Notes: generated by a model from the sequence alone, not told the origin. DNA of 34,007 bases from Gammaproteobacteria bacterium (GCA_013151695.1 JAADHW010000046.1:1-34007), one strand, 5' to 3'. Shown: positions 1 through 8,360, numbered from the stretch's first letter. Translations and numbers: made by a program.

Positions 1-45
1 AGCTGAATTTCAGATTTGATGTCCCGGGTGAGCGCGTGTTTAAAA

Positions 46-741
46 ATGAAAGACTTGACGGCACAAACCGGCGTCAGTCGAGAAGCGATCCACTTCTACT
101 TGCGTGAGGGGTTGTTACCAGAACCAGCGCGCCCAAAGCCTAATGTCGCCCATTATACGCATGAGCATGTCGTTCGCATTAACACCATCAAGCAGTTGCA
201 ACAGCAGCGTTCGCTGTCTTTGGATACAATAAAGACGATGTTGCAGGAGTTTGACTACGACGCCTTGTCTGCCAGCGATGACCTAGCCATGTTTGAGCTG
301 TCGGTTCATTCTCATGTTAACGGCAGTCTACCCGCGCGGGATCAAGACCTCCACGTGGTCGCAGCTAAGGCGGGGCTTTGTGTGCAATCCATTCAACAGC
401 TACATGATCTAGGCGTTATCTCCATAACCCAATCTGCAGAAGGAGCGCGGGTCGATTTCCGTGATGCTGACATTGTCGAACAATGGGGGCAATTGTTGAA
501 CCGAGGGTATCAAGGCAAGTCAGGTTATGACGCGCAGTACTTAAAACGATTTTCGGACGCGATTAATACATTGGCAGAGTTCGAAGTGGAGATATTCCTC
601 AACGCGTTTACTGGCACCCTGTCGGAAGATACCGCAACGATGGCGGCGGAGGGGATCAACCTTTCAAACGAAATTCTCACTCGACTGCACACTCAAGCAC
701 TGATGCGTTTTCTCCGACGTCGGGTCGAAAACATAGACTAG
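46..741 (+). CDS. MerR-family transcriptional regulator with an additional C-terminal region
   Basis: ORF 16..741; N-terminus MKDLTAQTGVSREAIHFYLREGLLPEPARPKPNVAHYTHEHVVRI is a typical MerR HTH. Internal ATG at 46 chosen because homology begins there. Confidence 0.8.
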   Translation: MKDLTAQTGVSREAIHFYLREGLLPEPARPKPNVAHYTHEHVVRINTIKQLQQQRSLSLDTIKTMLQEFDYDALSASDDLAMFELSVHSHVNGSLPARDQDLHVVAAKAGLCVQSIQQLHDLGVISITQSAEGARVDFRDADIVEQWGQLLNRGYQGKSGYDAQYLKRFSDAINTLAEFEVEIFLNAFTGTLSEDTATMAAEGINLSNEILTRLHTQALMRFLRRRVENID

Positions 742-776
742 TCGAACGGGTGAATTTAGAAATCAGTACGAGGTTG

Positions 777-856
777 TTCGGTTTCGCACGCCGCTATTCG
801 GTTTCGCTCGCGGCTATTCGGTTTCGCTCGCGGCTATTCGGTTTCGCTCGCGGCGC
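777..856. repeat. Four tandem copies of a 20-bp repeat (TTCGGTTTCGCTCGCGGCTA)
   Basis: Units 777-796, 797-816, 817-836 and 837-856. The two middle units are identical; the outer two differ at a few positions. Confidence 0.95.
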
Positions 857-940
857 TTTTTATTTTGAACCGTGGCTCTCCTTTAACCTCAGACACAGGT
901 ATCATCCGCGGTTGTCGTAAATATATTGAGGGGAGTCACA

Positions 941-2674
941 TTGCAGTACCAACCGCCGGAGAGAGACGCCCAATTTCTACTGTTTGAAGTATTTCGTGTT
1001 CAAGACCTATGGCCAGAAATAGAAGCCTTTGCTGAAATTAGCGAAGACCTGGTGCGGGCAGTGGTTGCTGAGGGCGGTCGTATTGCAGCGGAAGTTGTTA
1101 CACCCAGTAACCAGCCCGGTGATGAGCAGGCCTGCACCTGGGATAATGGTGAGGTCTCCACTCCGGATGCCTATAAGTTACCCTTTACAGAAATTACCGG
1201 CGGGGGTTGGTTAGGTTTAGCGGGAAATGTCAATTATGGTGGTCAGGGCATGCCAAAAATGTTGGCGTGCATTGTCGAAGAGATGTTATGGGCAGCCAAT
1301 ACGAGTTTATATTTGTATGGCACGCTGACGGTAGGTTCCTCGTTGTGCATCGAAACACATGGCACCAAGCAGCAGAAAGAAACCTATTTGCCGAAGATGT
1401 ATGCAGGGCAATGGACCGGTGCCATGGCTTTAACTGAAAGCCATGCAGGCACGGATCTAGGCATTATGCGTGCCAAGGCGGAACCCCAAGCTGATGGCAG
1501 TTATCACATTTCTGGGACTAAAGTATTTATTACCGGCGGGGAACATGACCTGGCTGAAAATATTATTCACTTGGTGCTGGCCAAGTTACCTGGCGCGCCA
1601 GATGGTACCAAGGGTATATCACTGTTCATCGTTCCAAAATTCTTACCCAACGAAGACGGCAGTTTGGGTGAGCGCAACAGTTGGTCTAGTGGTTCCATAG
1701 AACATAAAATGGGTATTCGCGGGAGCGCAACCAGTGTCATCAACTACGATCAATCAACAGGTTTTTTGCTCGGTGAGGAAAACCGTGGGCTCGCTGCCAT
1801 GTTCACTATGATGAACTATGAGCGCTTGTCGGTGGGTTTGCAGGGTTTGGGCAGCGGAGAGTTGGCATATCAACAAGCCGCCAGTTACGCCAAAGACCGT
1901 TTACAGGGTAGGTCACCAACCGGTGCACAAAACCCCCACGCCGCTGCCGATTCTCTTCTGGTGCATCCAGATGTGCGGCGCATGTTGCTTACCCAGCGAG
2001 CATACAACGAAGCGGGACGGGCGTTTGGTTTGTTTGTAGGCATGCAGCTTGATCTTGCAAAATACAACGGCGACCGGTCGGCACAAGAGCTGGCGGAATT
2101 GCTAACGCCTGTGGCCAAAGCCTATTTGAGCGACAAAGGTTTTGAAGGTGCGGTGATGGCGCAACAAGTATTTGGTGGCCATGGTTATATTCGGGAATGG
2201 GGCGTTGAGCAGATTGTTAGAGATACGCGCATCTCGCAAATTTACGAAGGCACCAATGGGGTGCAAGCTTTAGACCTGGTTGGGCGTAAGGTGCTACGCG
2301 ATGGTGGTGCTACTGTGCGCAAGCTAGTCGATCAAATGGCCCAGACCCGAATTGCACAGGTTCATCAGATAGAGTTTAACGAGGCACTAGATAGGCTGGT
2401 TCGGGTAACGGCTTCTGTTGTTGGGCGTGCTAAAGACGAGCCTAATTTGCCCGGCGCTGTGTCTACTGACTATCTCGAACTCATGGGCTTAACCCTATAT
2501 GCTTGGTTATGGGCGCGCATGGCAGAACTAGCCCCGCAAGATGAGTTTGGGGAAGCTAAAAAAGCCACCTCAATGTTCTTTTACCAACGTTTGCTGCCAA
2601 AAACCCACGGTTTAGAGCGAAGTATCGCTGCAAGTGCACACGCGCTTATGGATTTTCCTGACGATCTGTTCTAG
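941..2674 (+). CDS. Acyl-CoA dehydrogenase (FadE/AcdA-like, long form with C-terminal extension)
   Basis: Motifs ALTESHAGTDLG, ISGTKVFITGGEHD, QQVFGGHGYIREWGVEQIVRDTRISQIYEGTNGVQALDLVGRK. TTG start at 941 preferred over 926 because GAGGGGAG lies just upstream. Confidence 0.92.
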   Translation: MQYQPPERDAQFLLFEVFRVQDLWPEIEAFAEISEDLVRAVVAEGGRIAAEVVTPSNQPGDEQACTWDNGEVSTPDAYKLPFTEITGGGWLGLAGNVNYGGQGMPKMLACIVEEMLWAANTSLYLYGTLTVGSSLCIETHGTKQQKETYLPKMYAGQWTGAMALTESHAGTDLGIMRAKAEPQADGSYHISGTKVFITGGEHDLAENIIHLVLAKLPGAPDGTKGISLFIVPKFLPNEDGSLGERNSWSSGSIEHKMGIRGSATSVINYDQSTGFLLGEENRGLAAMFTMMNYERLSVGLQGLGSGELAYQQAASYAKDRLQGRSPTGAQNPHAAADSLLVHPDVRRMLLTQRAYNEAGRAFGLFVGMQLDLAKYNGDRSAQELAELLTPVAKAYLSDKGFEGAVMAQQVFGGHGYIREWGVEQIVRDTRISQIYEGTNGVQALDLVGRKVLRDGGATVRKLVDQMAQTRIAQVHQIEFNEALDRLVRVTASVVGRAKDEPNLPGAVSTDYLELMGLTLYAWLWARMAELAPQDEFGEAKKATSMFFYQRLLPKTHGLERSIAASAHALMDFPDDLF

Positions 2675-2694
2675 GGGAGTCTGCGCAGGCTCCT
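2675..2694. terminator. Palindromic hairpin between two convergent stop codons (candidate bidirectional terminator, no clear T-tract)
   Basis: GGAG-T-CTGCGCAG-G-CTCC centred at 2684/2685, in the 18-bp gap between the convergent genes. Confidence 0.5.
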
Positions 2695-3775
2695 AGGCGT
2701 TGTTTGAAAGCACCGCTAAGCGATGTAGTGCTTCGGTAGCAAGTTGCTCGGTCAGTTCGCCGGCGCCCATTGTGCGACAGAGGCTCCCCGCTTGGCCTGA
2801 CCAAAGAGATCCGAAGTCGGCACTGCCCATCGCTTGTGCCTTTTTACGAAGCGGCGTTAGCGCGTTGCCTGCGGTTGGAAAGCTGGGTGCTTTATCTGAC
2901 ATTGGACCAATCTCTCGCATCATTCGGTTCATGATGCAGCGTGCAGGTTTTCCCGAAAAAACATTGGTCAGGGCGGTTTGATTGTCTTTGCATTGCAGCA
3001 ATGCCGTGCGGTGTAACTGCGAAATGGTTGCTTCTGGTGTCAGTAGGTATGCAGTGCCTAGTTGTACTCCAGCCGCACCGAGTGCAAAAGCGGCGGCTAT
3101 GCCTCTGCCATCGGCAATGCCTCCAGCGGCAATAACCGGTACTTTAACCGCATCCACCACTTGCGGTAATAACGCCATAATTCCCGGTTGAGTATTGATG
3201 TCTTGGCTGAGAAACATACCTCTATGTCCGCCTGCCTCGTAACCCTGGGCGATGATCGCGTCACAGCCATGGCTTTGTAACCACAAAGCTTCTTCGACAG
3301 TGGTTGCAGAGCTAATAATTTTACAGCCTGCTGATCTGACACGTTCAACCAGCTCAGGTTTAGGTAAGCCAAAATGGAAGCTCACCACACGAGGCCGGAA
3401 CTTTTCTACGATAGCGCAGCTGGCTGTGTCGAAAGGTAGGCGACTGGAAGTTGTTGGTGGTGGGGGCGGGCTGACCCCAAACTCATCAAAAAGTGATTGT
3501 AGTTGTGCGTGCCATATCTTGTGAGCAGCTGGATTCAGATCAGGCTCTTGATGACAGAAAAAGTTAACATTGAATGGTTTCGAAGTGGCTTGGGTGATGC
3601 TGCTGAGTTCGCGCTTAAGGCTTGCCTGGTCGAGCATGGCGCCAGGCAGAGAACCTAGGCCACCGGCCTGACTCACCGCTATGGTCATGGCAGAATCGTT
3701 GGCGCCGGCCATGGGTGCCTGAATGATGGGCAACTGCGTGCCAAATAACTCCAGTAATGTTGTTTGTGGCCACAT
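2693..3775 (-). CDS. Nitronate monooxygenase / 2-nitropropane dioxygenase-like flavoprotein
   Basis: PIIQAPMAGANDSAMTIAVSQAGGLGSLPGAML, IIAQGYEAGGHRG, VPVIAAGGIADGRGIAAAFALGAAGVQLGTAYL. Confidence 0.88.
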   Translation of the reverse strand: MWPQTTLLELFGTQLPIIQAPMAGANDSAMTIAVSQAGGLGSLPGAMLDQASLKRELSSITQATSKPFNVNFFCHQEPDLNPAAHKIWHAQLQSLFDEFGVSPPPPPTTSSRLPFDTASCAIVEKFRPRVVSFHFGLPKPELVERVRSAGCKIISSATTVEEALWLQSHGCDAIIAQGYEAGGHRGMFLSQDINTQPGIMALLPQVVDAVKVPVIAAGGIADGRGIAAAFALGAAGVQLGTAYLLTPEATISQLHRTALLQCKDNQTALTNVFSGKPARCIMNRMMREIGPMSDKAPSFPTAGNALTPLRKKAQAMGSADFGSLWSGQAGSLCRTMGAGELTEQLATEALHRLAVLSNNA

Positions 3776-3780
3776 GTCTC

Positions 3781-4449
3781 TTATGCCTTGGGAGAAAGGG
3801 CCTTGGGAGAAGGGGCCTTGGGAGAAGAGGTTTCGGGAGACGCCTTGGGAGTACAGGCGTGCGCCGCTAGACTACTGTCACAAAGGGTGATGGAGCGTAG
3901 TATTTGAGACCACGCCGCCACTTCTGCTTGATCGATAGGGAATTCGGCTTGTTGATCTGCAAGCTGAGGGGGCGTTTTCTCCAGCCGCCAGATTCTAGAT
4001 ATTATGTACAACGCTTTGTTACCGCGAATGACCTTTATCATAGTTAGAATGGGTTTATGGGTGCGGTGATTTTCGCCACACTGAAGTATTCGGACCACTG
4101 ATGGGTAGCCGTTTTCGAATCCAGCGAAGATATTGAAGTCTTCAAAATCGTTGCACAACTTGCTCTGCTGTTCAGCTAAGCCTTGAACAAAGGTTAATGG
4201 ATCAGGTAATCCGGAGCCTGAAAGTGCTTCATAAGACAGTTTTTGCTGCCAAGGAACTGGGCTGTTGGGGGGTAAGAATTCTTCGACGTGCAAATTGCCA
4301 ATATGTTTGTTTATGGCTTGTTCCCAAGCCTCGGGGACCTGAGCATGTAGAGTTTCTGTGTCGGCTTGAGCTGGGGAGTTTGTTTCGCTGGCGGTAGCGC
4401 AGGCACCCAGAGCACAGACGATCAAAAATGTGAGTAAACGCATATTCAT
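3781..4449 (-). CDS. Hypothetical lipoprotein
   Basis: Signal peptide with lipobox: MNMRLLTFLIVCALGAC; (S/P)SPKA repeats at the C-terminus. Confidence 0.75.
   Translation of the reverse strand: MNMRLLTFLIVCALGACATASETNSPAQADTETLHAQVPEAWEQAINKHIGNLHVEEFLPPNSPVPWQQKLSYEALSGSGLPDPLTFVQGLAEQQSKLCNDFEDFNIFAGFENGYPSVVRILQCGENHRTHKPILTMIKVIRGNKALYIISRIWRLEKTPPQLADQQAEFPIDQAEVAAWSQILRSITLCDSSLAAHACTPKASPETSSPKAPSPKALSPKA
3785..3844. repeat. 15-bp tandem repeat (GCCTTGGGAGAA...) in the 3' end of the lipoprotein gene
   Basis: Units 3785-3799, 3800-3814, 3815-3829 and a degenerate 3830-3844; encodes SPKAP/SPKAL/SPKA. Confidence 0.9.
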
Positions 4450-4482
4450 AACCCGTTGTTGGTCCTTGTTAGTTCCTGTTCA

Positions 4483-4657
4483 GAAATTGCCTTCCTGGCA
4501 ATTTCCTACCAACGGTTTCTTGTAGAAACCTTCCAAAACCCTATGGGTTTTGTCTCGTGGCATCTACCGTTGGCAAGCCAACGGGCGACGTTTGCATGCA
4601 AACGCCACTGCCCCTCGCTAGTTCTAGCCCCAAATACTGCGTATTTTGGACTGGAAC
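4483..4657. other. Intergenic array of six consecutive stem-loops
   Basis: H1 GAAATTGCC-TTCCT-GGCAATTTC (4483-4505); H2 GGTTTCT-TGT-AGAAACC (4514-4530); H3 AAAACCC-TAT-GGGTTTT (4535-4551); H4 CCGTTGGC-AA-GCCAACGG (4567-4584); H5 CGTTTGCATGCAAACG (4589-4604), extendable to about 4585-4606; H6 GTTCTAG...AAATAC-TGC-GTATTT...CTGGAAC (4621-4657). Confidence 0.9.
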
Positions 4658-4660
4658 TTA

Positions 4661-5440
4661 TTAGACTTTGGGAAACACCCAGGGATGTGAAGCAGATAAA
4701 CCGCCGTCCACGGGAACCGCTTGTCCGTTTACGTACGAGGCCCTATCGCTCAACAAAAAACACGCCATTTGACCAATCTCTTGCGGTTGGCCGTAACGTT
4801 TGGTCGGGTTGATTTGCCCTATGCGATCATCACTACCTTTGCCACGGGCTCGATCAAATATGGGTTTAGTCATACCGGTTTCGATCAGACCAGGGCAGAT
4901 GGCGTTGATGCGCACGCCCGTACCGTATAGTTGGTAGGCCACGGTTTGGACGATGCTTACCACGCCAGCTTTACTGGCACTGTAGTCAACGCCACCGGCG
5001 TTGGCGCGAAGTGCGGCAACAGAAGCGGTACACAAAATGGATCCAAAGCCTTGTTGGGTAAAATGAGGCACGGTGTGTTTGACCGCCAGAAAGACACTGA
5101 CAGTGTTGACTGTTAATGTTCGTTGCCAATCTTCTACAGTGAGTTCCAACATCGGTTTGCCGCCACCGCCGATGCCTGCGTTTGCGTAAATACCATCTAT
5201 GCGACCAAATTCGCAGATGCAGGTGTCGACGTACCCCTTTACTGCAGCTTCGTCACTGACATCGGCTTGAAGTGAGATCGCTCGTCCACCGGATTCATTG
5301 ATTTGTGCTGCGGTGTCATGCACAGCGTCAGATAAGTCGACACATAAAACTTGAGCGCCAAAATCGGCAGCAAGCTTGCTGCTGGCACGACCTATACCGC
5401 TGGCTGCCCCGGTTATAATGATGTTCTTGTTTTTGAGCAT
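4661..5440 (-). CDS. SDR-family NAD(P)-dependent oxidoreductase
   Basis: MLKNKNIIITGAASGIGRASSKLAADFGAQVLCVD; YSASKAG catalytic motif; NAGIGG. Start at 5440 chosen, since the longer ORF overlaps the upstream gene and the fold begins here. Confidence 0.9.
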   Translation of the reverse strand: MLKNKNIIITGAASGIGRASSKLAADFGAQVLCVDLSDAVHDTAAQINESGGRAISLQADVSDEAAVKGYVDTCICEFGRIDGIYANAGIGGGGKPMLELTVEDWQRTLTVNTVSVFLAVKHTVPHFTQQGFGSILCTASVAALRANAGGVDYSASKAGVVSIVQTVAYQLYGTGVRINAICPGLIETGMTKPIFDRARGKGSDDRIGQINPTKRYGQPQEIGQMACFLLSDRASYVNGQAVPVDGGLSASHPWVFPKV

Positions 5441-5453
5441 AACATCCACTAGA

Positions 5454-6332
5454 TCAATAAACCTCGCTAACAACTTTTTCGACGAATGCTCTCGCACCAC
5501 CTTGTGTAAACCCAGTGCAGTATGTGTGCTTAGGGCCGGAAAAATTGGGATCGCATTCAAATTTCTTATTATGCGCATCTATGCGCGCGCCTCTCTGTTC
5601 GTGCACAAACCAGCCCGCATTGAGGAGCCAAGCTATTGTGGCAGAGTCCCAGGGATGAAAACCCTCATCTACCGGGAAAGTTTTGGTCCAGTGATCACAC
5701 CAGGCGGCGGAGTTGTCGTAAAAATATTGTGCGGTAGGATTACCCTTGGCCTTGATCGTTTGTAAGTCTGACTTGGTAATACAAACCTGGCTCGTGAGTT
5801 CAAATCCCATCAGAACGCAGGGTATATTCGCTGACATTACTTTTTGAGCTGCTTCGATATCGCTTTCGAAATTAAAATCTTGAACAGGTCCGGTGTCGCC
5901 AATATAAAATTGTGCCCCTTTGCTGCGTCCCGCCACCATGATGAGAGTTTCGATGTTATGTAACACTTCAGGATAGTGTTCAACCAAAAGAGCAATGTTT
6001 GTCAGGGGACCAATCGCGGCAATAGTGAGAGGTTGCTTGCGCAGTTGTTCAGCTAAAAACTTTACCGCCGAAGTAACGATGCCATCTACTGCCATTGCTT
6101 CTTGCGCGCCCATGAGGACCGGGACAGCGGCTTTTTTTAATTCTACTATTTCGGTGGCAACGCGATATACCTCCTCAATGGGGCCGTTACCAAATACGCA
6201 AGTTATGCCTAACAATTCTATTGAGCTACTATTAATGGCTTCTACAATAGCAAAACCGTCATCTATATCTCTGGGGCGACCCTGGGCCCAAACACCCAAG
6301 GCAACATCGGTATCTATAATGAGTTTGGTCAT
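5454..6332 (-). CDS. Nucleoside hydrolase-family protein (IUNH-like, atypical N-terminal Asp motif)
   Basis: MTKLIIDTDVALGVWAQGRPRDIDDGFAIVEAINSSSIELLGITCVFGN; AAIGPLTNIALL; VAGRSKG; HPWDSATIAWLL. Confidence 0.82.
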   Translation of the reverse strand: MTKLIIDTDVALGVWAQGRPRDIDDGFAIVEAINSSSIELLGITCVFGNGPIEEVYRVATEIVELKKAAVPVLMGAQEAMAVDGIVTSAVKFLAEQLRKQPLTIAAIGPLTNIALLVEHYPEVLHNIETLIMVAGRSKGAQFYIGDTGPVQDFNFESDIEAAQKVMSANIPCVLMGFELTSQVCITKSDLQTIKAKGNPTAQYFYDNSAAWCDHWTKTFPVDEGFHPWDSATIAWLLNAGWFVHEQRGARIDAHNKKFECDPNFSGPKHTYCTGFTQGGARAFVEKVVSEVY

Positions 6333-7354
6333 GATGACATCAACATGTTGTGTGCGGTCATGAGAAGGTCACACTTTTTGTGGTCGCTAATTTGCAGCGG
6401 TAGCTGTGCAATCCCTAGTAGTCTGCGTGTGATTTCCACGCCCGTAAACTGCTGAGCCAGAATAGAATTGAAGTGGTTAGATGGGGTGTAGGCTTGCATC
6501 AGTTGCTTGCGGCTCACCTCAGATACACCTGCCATCATCAGGTGTGCGAACATAACGCCAAGGTCAAACTCTGCCGGACCTATAAACGAAAACTCTGGGT
6601 CAATGATCATGGCTCCGGATGATTTGTGTTGTAGCCAACTGCCAGGGTAGTAGTCACCATGCAACAGACAAGGCATGGAATCGTCAGGATAGCGACCTAG
6701 GTATATATCTCCTAGGCGGCGGGCAGCTGTAACTGTGTTGTTGTCATGAAAATGCTGCCGCGCAAACTCTGCGACAAGTGTCGGCAATTCGAAGCCGTTG
6801 TTTGCGTTGAACGGTAGGTCAAAAATATGTTGATGATTGAGCCTGCGCATGGCCATGTTTTGGAACTTGGCCGAGTCTAGGTCTGCTATCGGTTGGGAAT
6901 GCAGTTTGCTCAACCACACCAACAATTCTGTAAGAGCCTCACGACAATTGTCGCCGTCTTGGTCCACTTGGTCTGCCTGGCCGATTTGGTAGAGGCTCGT
7001 CATGTCGCTTGCACCATGGAGGTCTTGCATGCAGAGGAGGTGATGTTGGGGGTTGTACCCAAGAATTTTAGGCACCCTTGCTGACAATTCACTGTTGCTA
7101 CTCACGGCTGCATAAAACTCGGCTTCTGTATCTAGTCGTTCTATGGGTGCAGCAATGTCTGGATACTTTGCGACGTAGGGTAGCGACTGCTTGAATATCA
7201 GACTCTGACCATCGCTTAAGTTGGCGCGCAGAACCTTATTCATATTTCCCTCACCAGGTTTGCTGAGGGATATTATGTGGACGCTGAGATCAAGCCAGTG
7301 ATGAGCGTGTGCAAGTTGAGTTAGCGCGTCAATATTTTTTAGTGACAGTTCCAC
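6329..7354 (-). CDS. Phosphotransferase-fold sugar kinase-like protein (aminoglycoside phosphotransferase / methylthioribose kinase-like)
   Basis: KPGEGNMNKVLRA...SLIFKQSLPYVAKYPDIAAPIERLDTEAEFYAAV; LLHGDYYPGSWL and IIDPEFSFIGPAEFDLG kinase motifs. GTG start abuts the upstream stop codon. Confidence 0.75.
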   Translation of the reverse strand: MELSLKNIDALTQLAHAHHWLDLSVHIISLSKPGEGNMNKVLRANLSDGQSLIFKQSLPYVAKYPDIAAPIERLDTEAEFYAAVSSNSELSARVPKILGYNPQHHLLCMQDLHGASDMTSLYQIGQADQVDQDGDNCREALTELLVWLSKLHSQPIADLDSAKFQNMAMRRLNHQHIFDLPFNANNGFELPTLVAEFARQHFHDNNTVTAARRLGDIYLGRYPDDSMPCLLHGDYYPGSWLQHKSSGAMIIDPEFSFIGPAEFDLGVMFAHLMMAGVSEVSRKQLMQAYTPSNHFNSILAQQFTGVEITRRLLGIAQLPLQISDHKKCDLLMTAHNMLMSS

Positions 7355-8296
7355 TTAACGAATAGCGATTGGGTTGATCACCGCTTGCACAGCACCCACA
7401 AAACGGGGTTGGCCCAATACGAATAGAAACTCTGTAGCGTTGTCTGCAGCCAAGGCGCGGGTGTCCATGTTTTCTAGAATATAGACGCCATTTTTAGCCA
7501 ATAGTTCTGGGTGCACAGGAAATGCATGGGTTTTGTCCTCTGCAGGTAAAACTTCAAGTGCCCAGTTGTCTGCGCCAACTGCAACCACGCCAAGTTCGGC
7601 CAGATACTTTGCGCCTTGCAGCCCTAATCCGGGCTCTCCGGCCATGAAGCGTACGGGGTCACTGGACATTACATTCAGCCAGCCAGTGTGAAAAAGCACA
7701 ACGTCACCGTGTTCGATTTCTAGGTTAGCGGCTTTAGCTGCGGCATCTATTTCTTCACGATTAAAAGCAATGCCTTCGGCAATGAGGTCGGTACCAAGAA
7801 GCTTTGTCATATCGAGTAAAACGCCTCGGGAGACCATGGGTGGCAACTTGTCGATAGACAGTTTAGTTAGGCCCTTGAGCGTAACAAAATCGCTGGCATG
7901 ATGGCCGTTGTAATAGACGTGATTGATACCCATGTGGCCAAGCCCATCAATTTGGCTACCAATGCCCATCCACATGTTCATCAGATCGTCATTGCCCGTG
8001 GCTTTGTTACTGCCCAGAGGTGTGCCGGTGCCGTCGTCCAATTGAAGGATGGTCATCGAATAGGAGCGAGGTGGGTAAGCGGGGGAATCTGGTCCAGTTT
8101 CAACACCTAGCGCATAGGTTTTGCCTGTTTTAACTAGACGCACAGCTTGAAGTACTTTATCAGCACTGAGGTTGTTCAGAGCACCTAGAGTGTCGCCAGC
8201 TCCATATTTTGAAGGATACCAATCTTCTTTTGCCTGAATGGTCGATGCCAAGGCGAGGCCTATCAATAAAATTAAGGTATTGCGAATTATCATCAT
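7355..8296 (-). CDS. Exported cyclase-family metal-dependent hydrolase
   Basis: Signal peptide MMIIRNTLILLIGLALASTIQAK; GSQIDGLGHMG; VVLFHTGWLN; GLGLQGAKYLAELGVVAVGADNWALE. GAGGGA SD upstream of the ATG pair at 8291-8296. Confidence 0.75.
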   Translation of the reverse strand: MMIIRNTLILLIGLALASTIQAKEDWYPSKYGAGDTLGALNNLSADKVLQAVRLVKTGKTYALGVETGPDSPAYPPRSYSMTILQLDDGTGTPLGSNKATGNDDLMNMWMGIGSQIDGLGHMGINHVYYNGHHASDFVTLKGLTKLSIDKLPPMVSRGVLLDMTKLLGTDLIAEGIAFNREEIDAAAKAANLEIEHGDVVLFHTGWLNVMSSDPVRFMAGEPGLGLQGAKYLAELGVVAVGADNWALEVLPAEDKTHAFPVHPELLAKNGVYILENMDTRALAADNATEFLFVLGQPRFVGAVQAVINPIAIR

Positions 8297-8360
8297 TTCC
8301 CTCTTAGATAAGTGTCTGAGTTTTCTTATGGTTTGAGTCGCAACCTGCGCGGTACCGGCG

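Noticed and set aside
777-856. CRISPR-like array
   Set aside because: The 20-bp units are directly contiguous with no spacers, and no cas genes are present.
1029-2118. Nested ORFs on both strands inside the acyl-CoA dehydrogenase gene (e.g. 1029..1214, 1207..1437, 1885..2118)
   Set aside because: They lie fully inside a strongly supported CDS and have no recognisable motifs; shadow ORFs.
4483-4657. Integron attC site or a series of rho-independent terminators
   Set aside because: No integrase and no recognisable attC core sites were seen. The stems lack T-tracts and there are far more hairpins than termination requires.
4456-4812. 118-aa plus-strand ORF overlapping the hairpin array
   Set aside because: It runs through the array and antisense to the SDR gene, and its start-region composition does not look coding. 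It is better explained as a chance frame through palindromic DNA.
5441-5578. N-terminal extension of the SDR ORF (MRIIRNLNAIPIF...)
   Set aside because: It overlaps the 3' end of the nucleoside hydrolase gene and precedes the Rossmann start; internal ATG at 5440 preferred.
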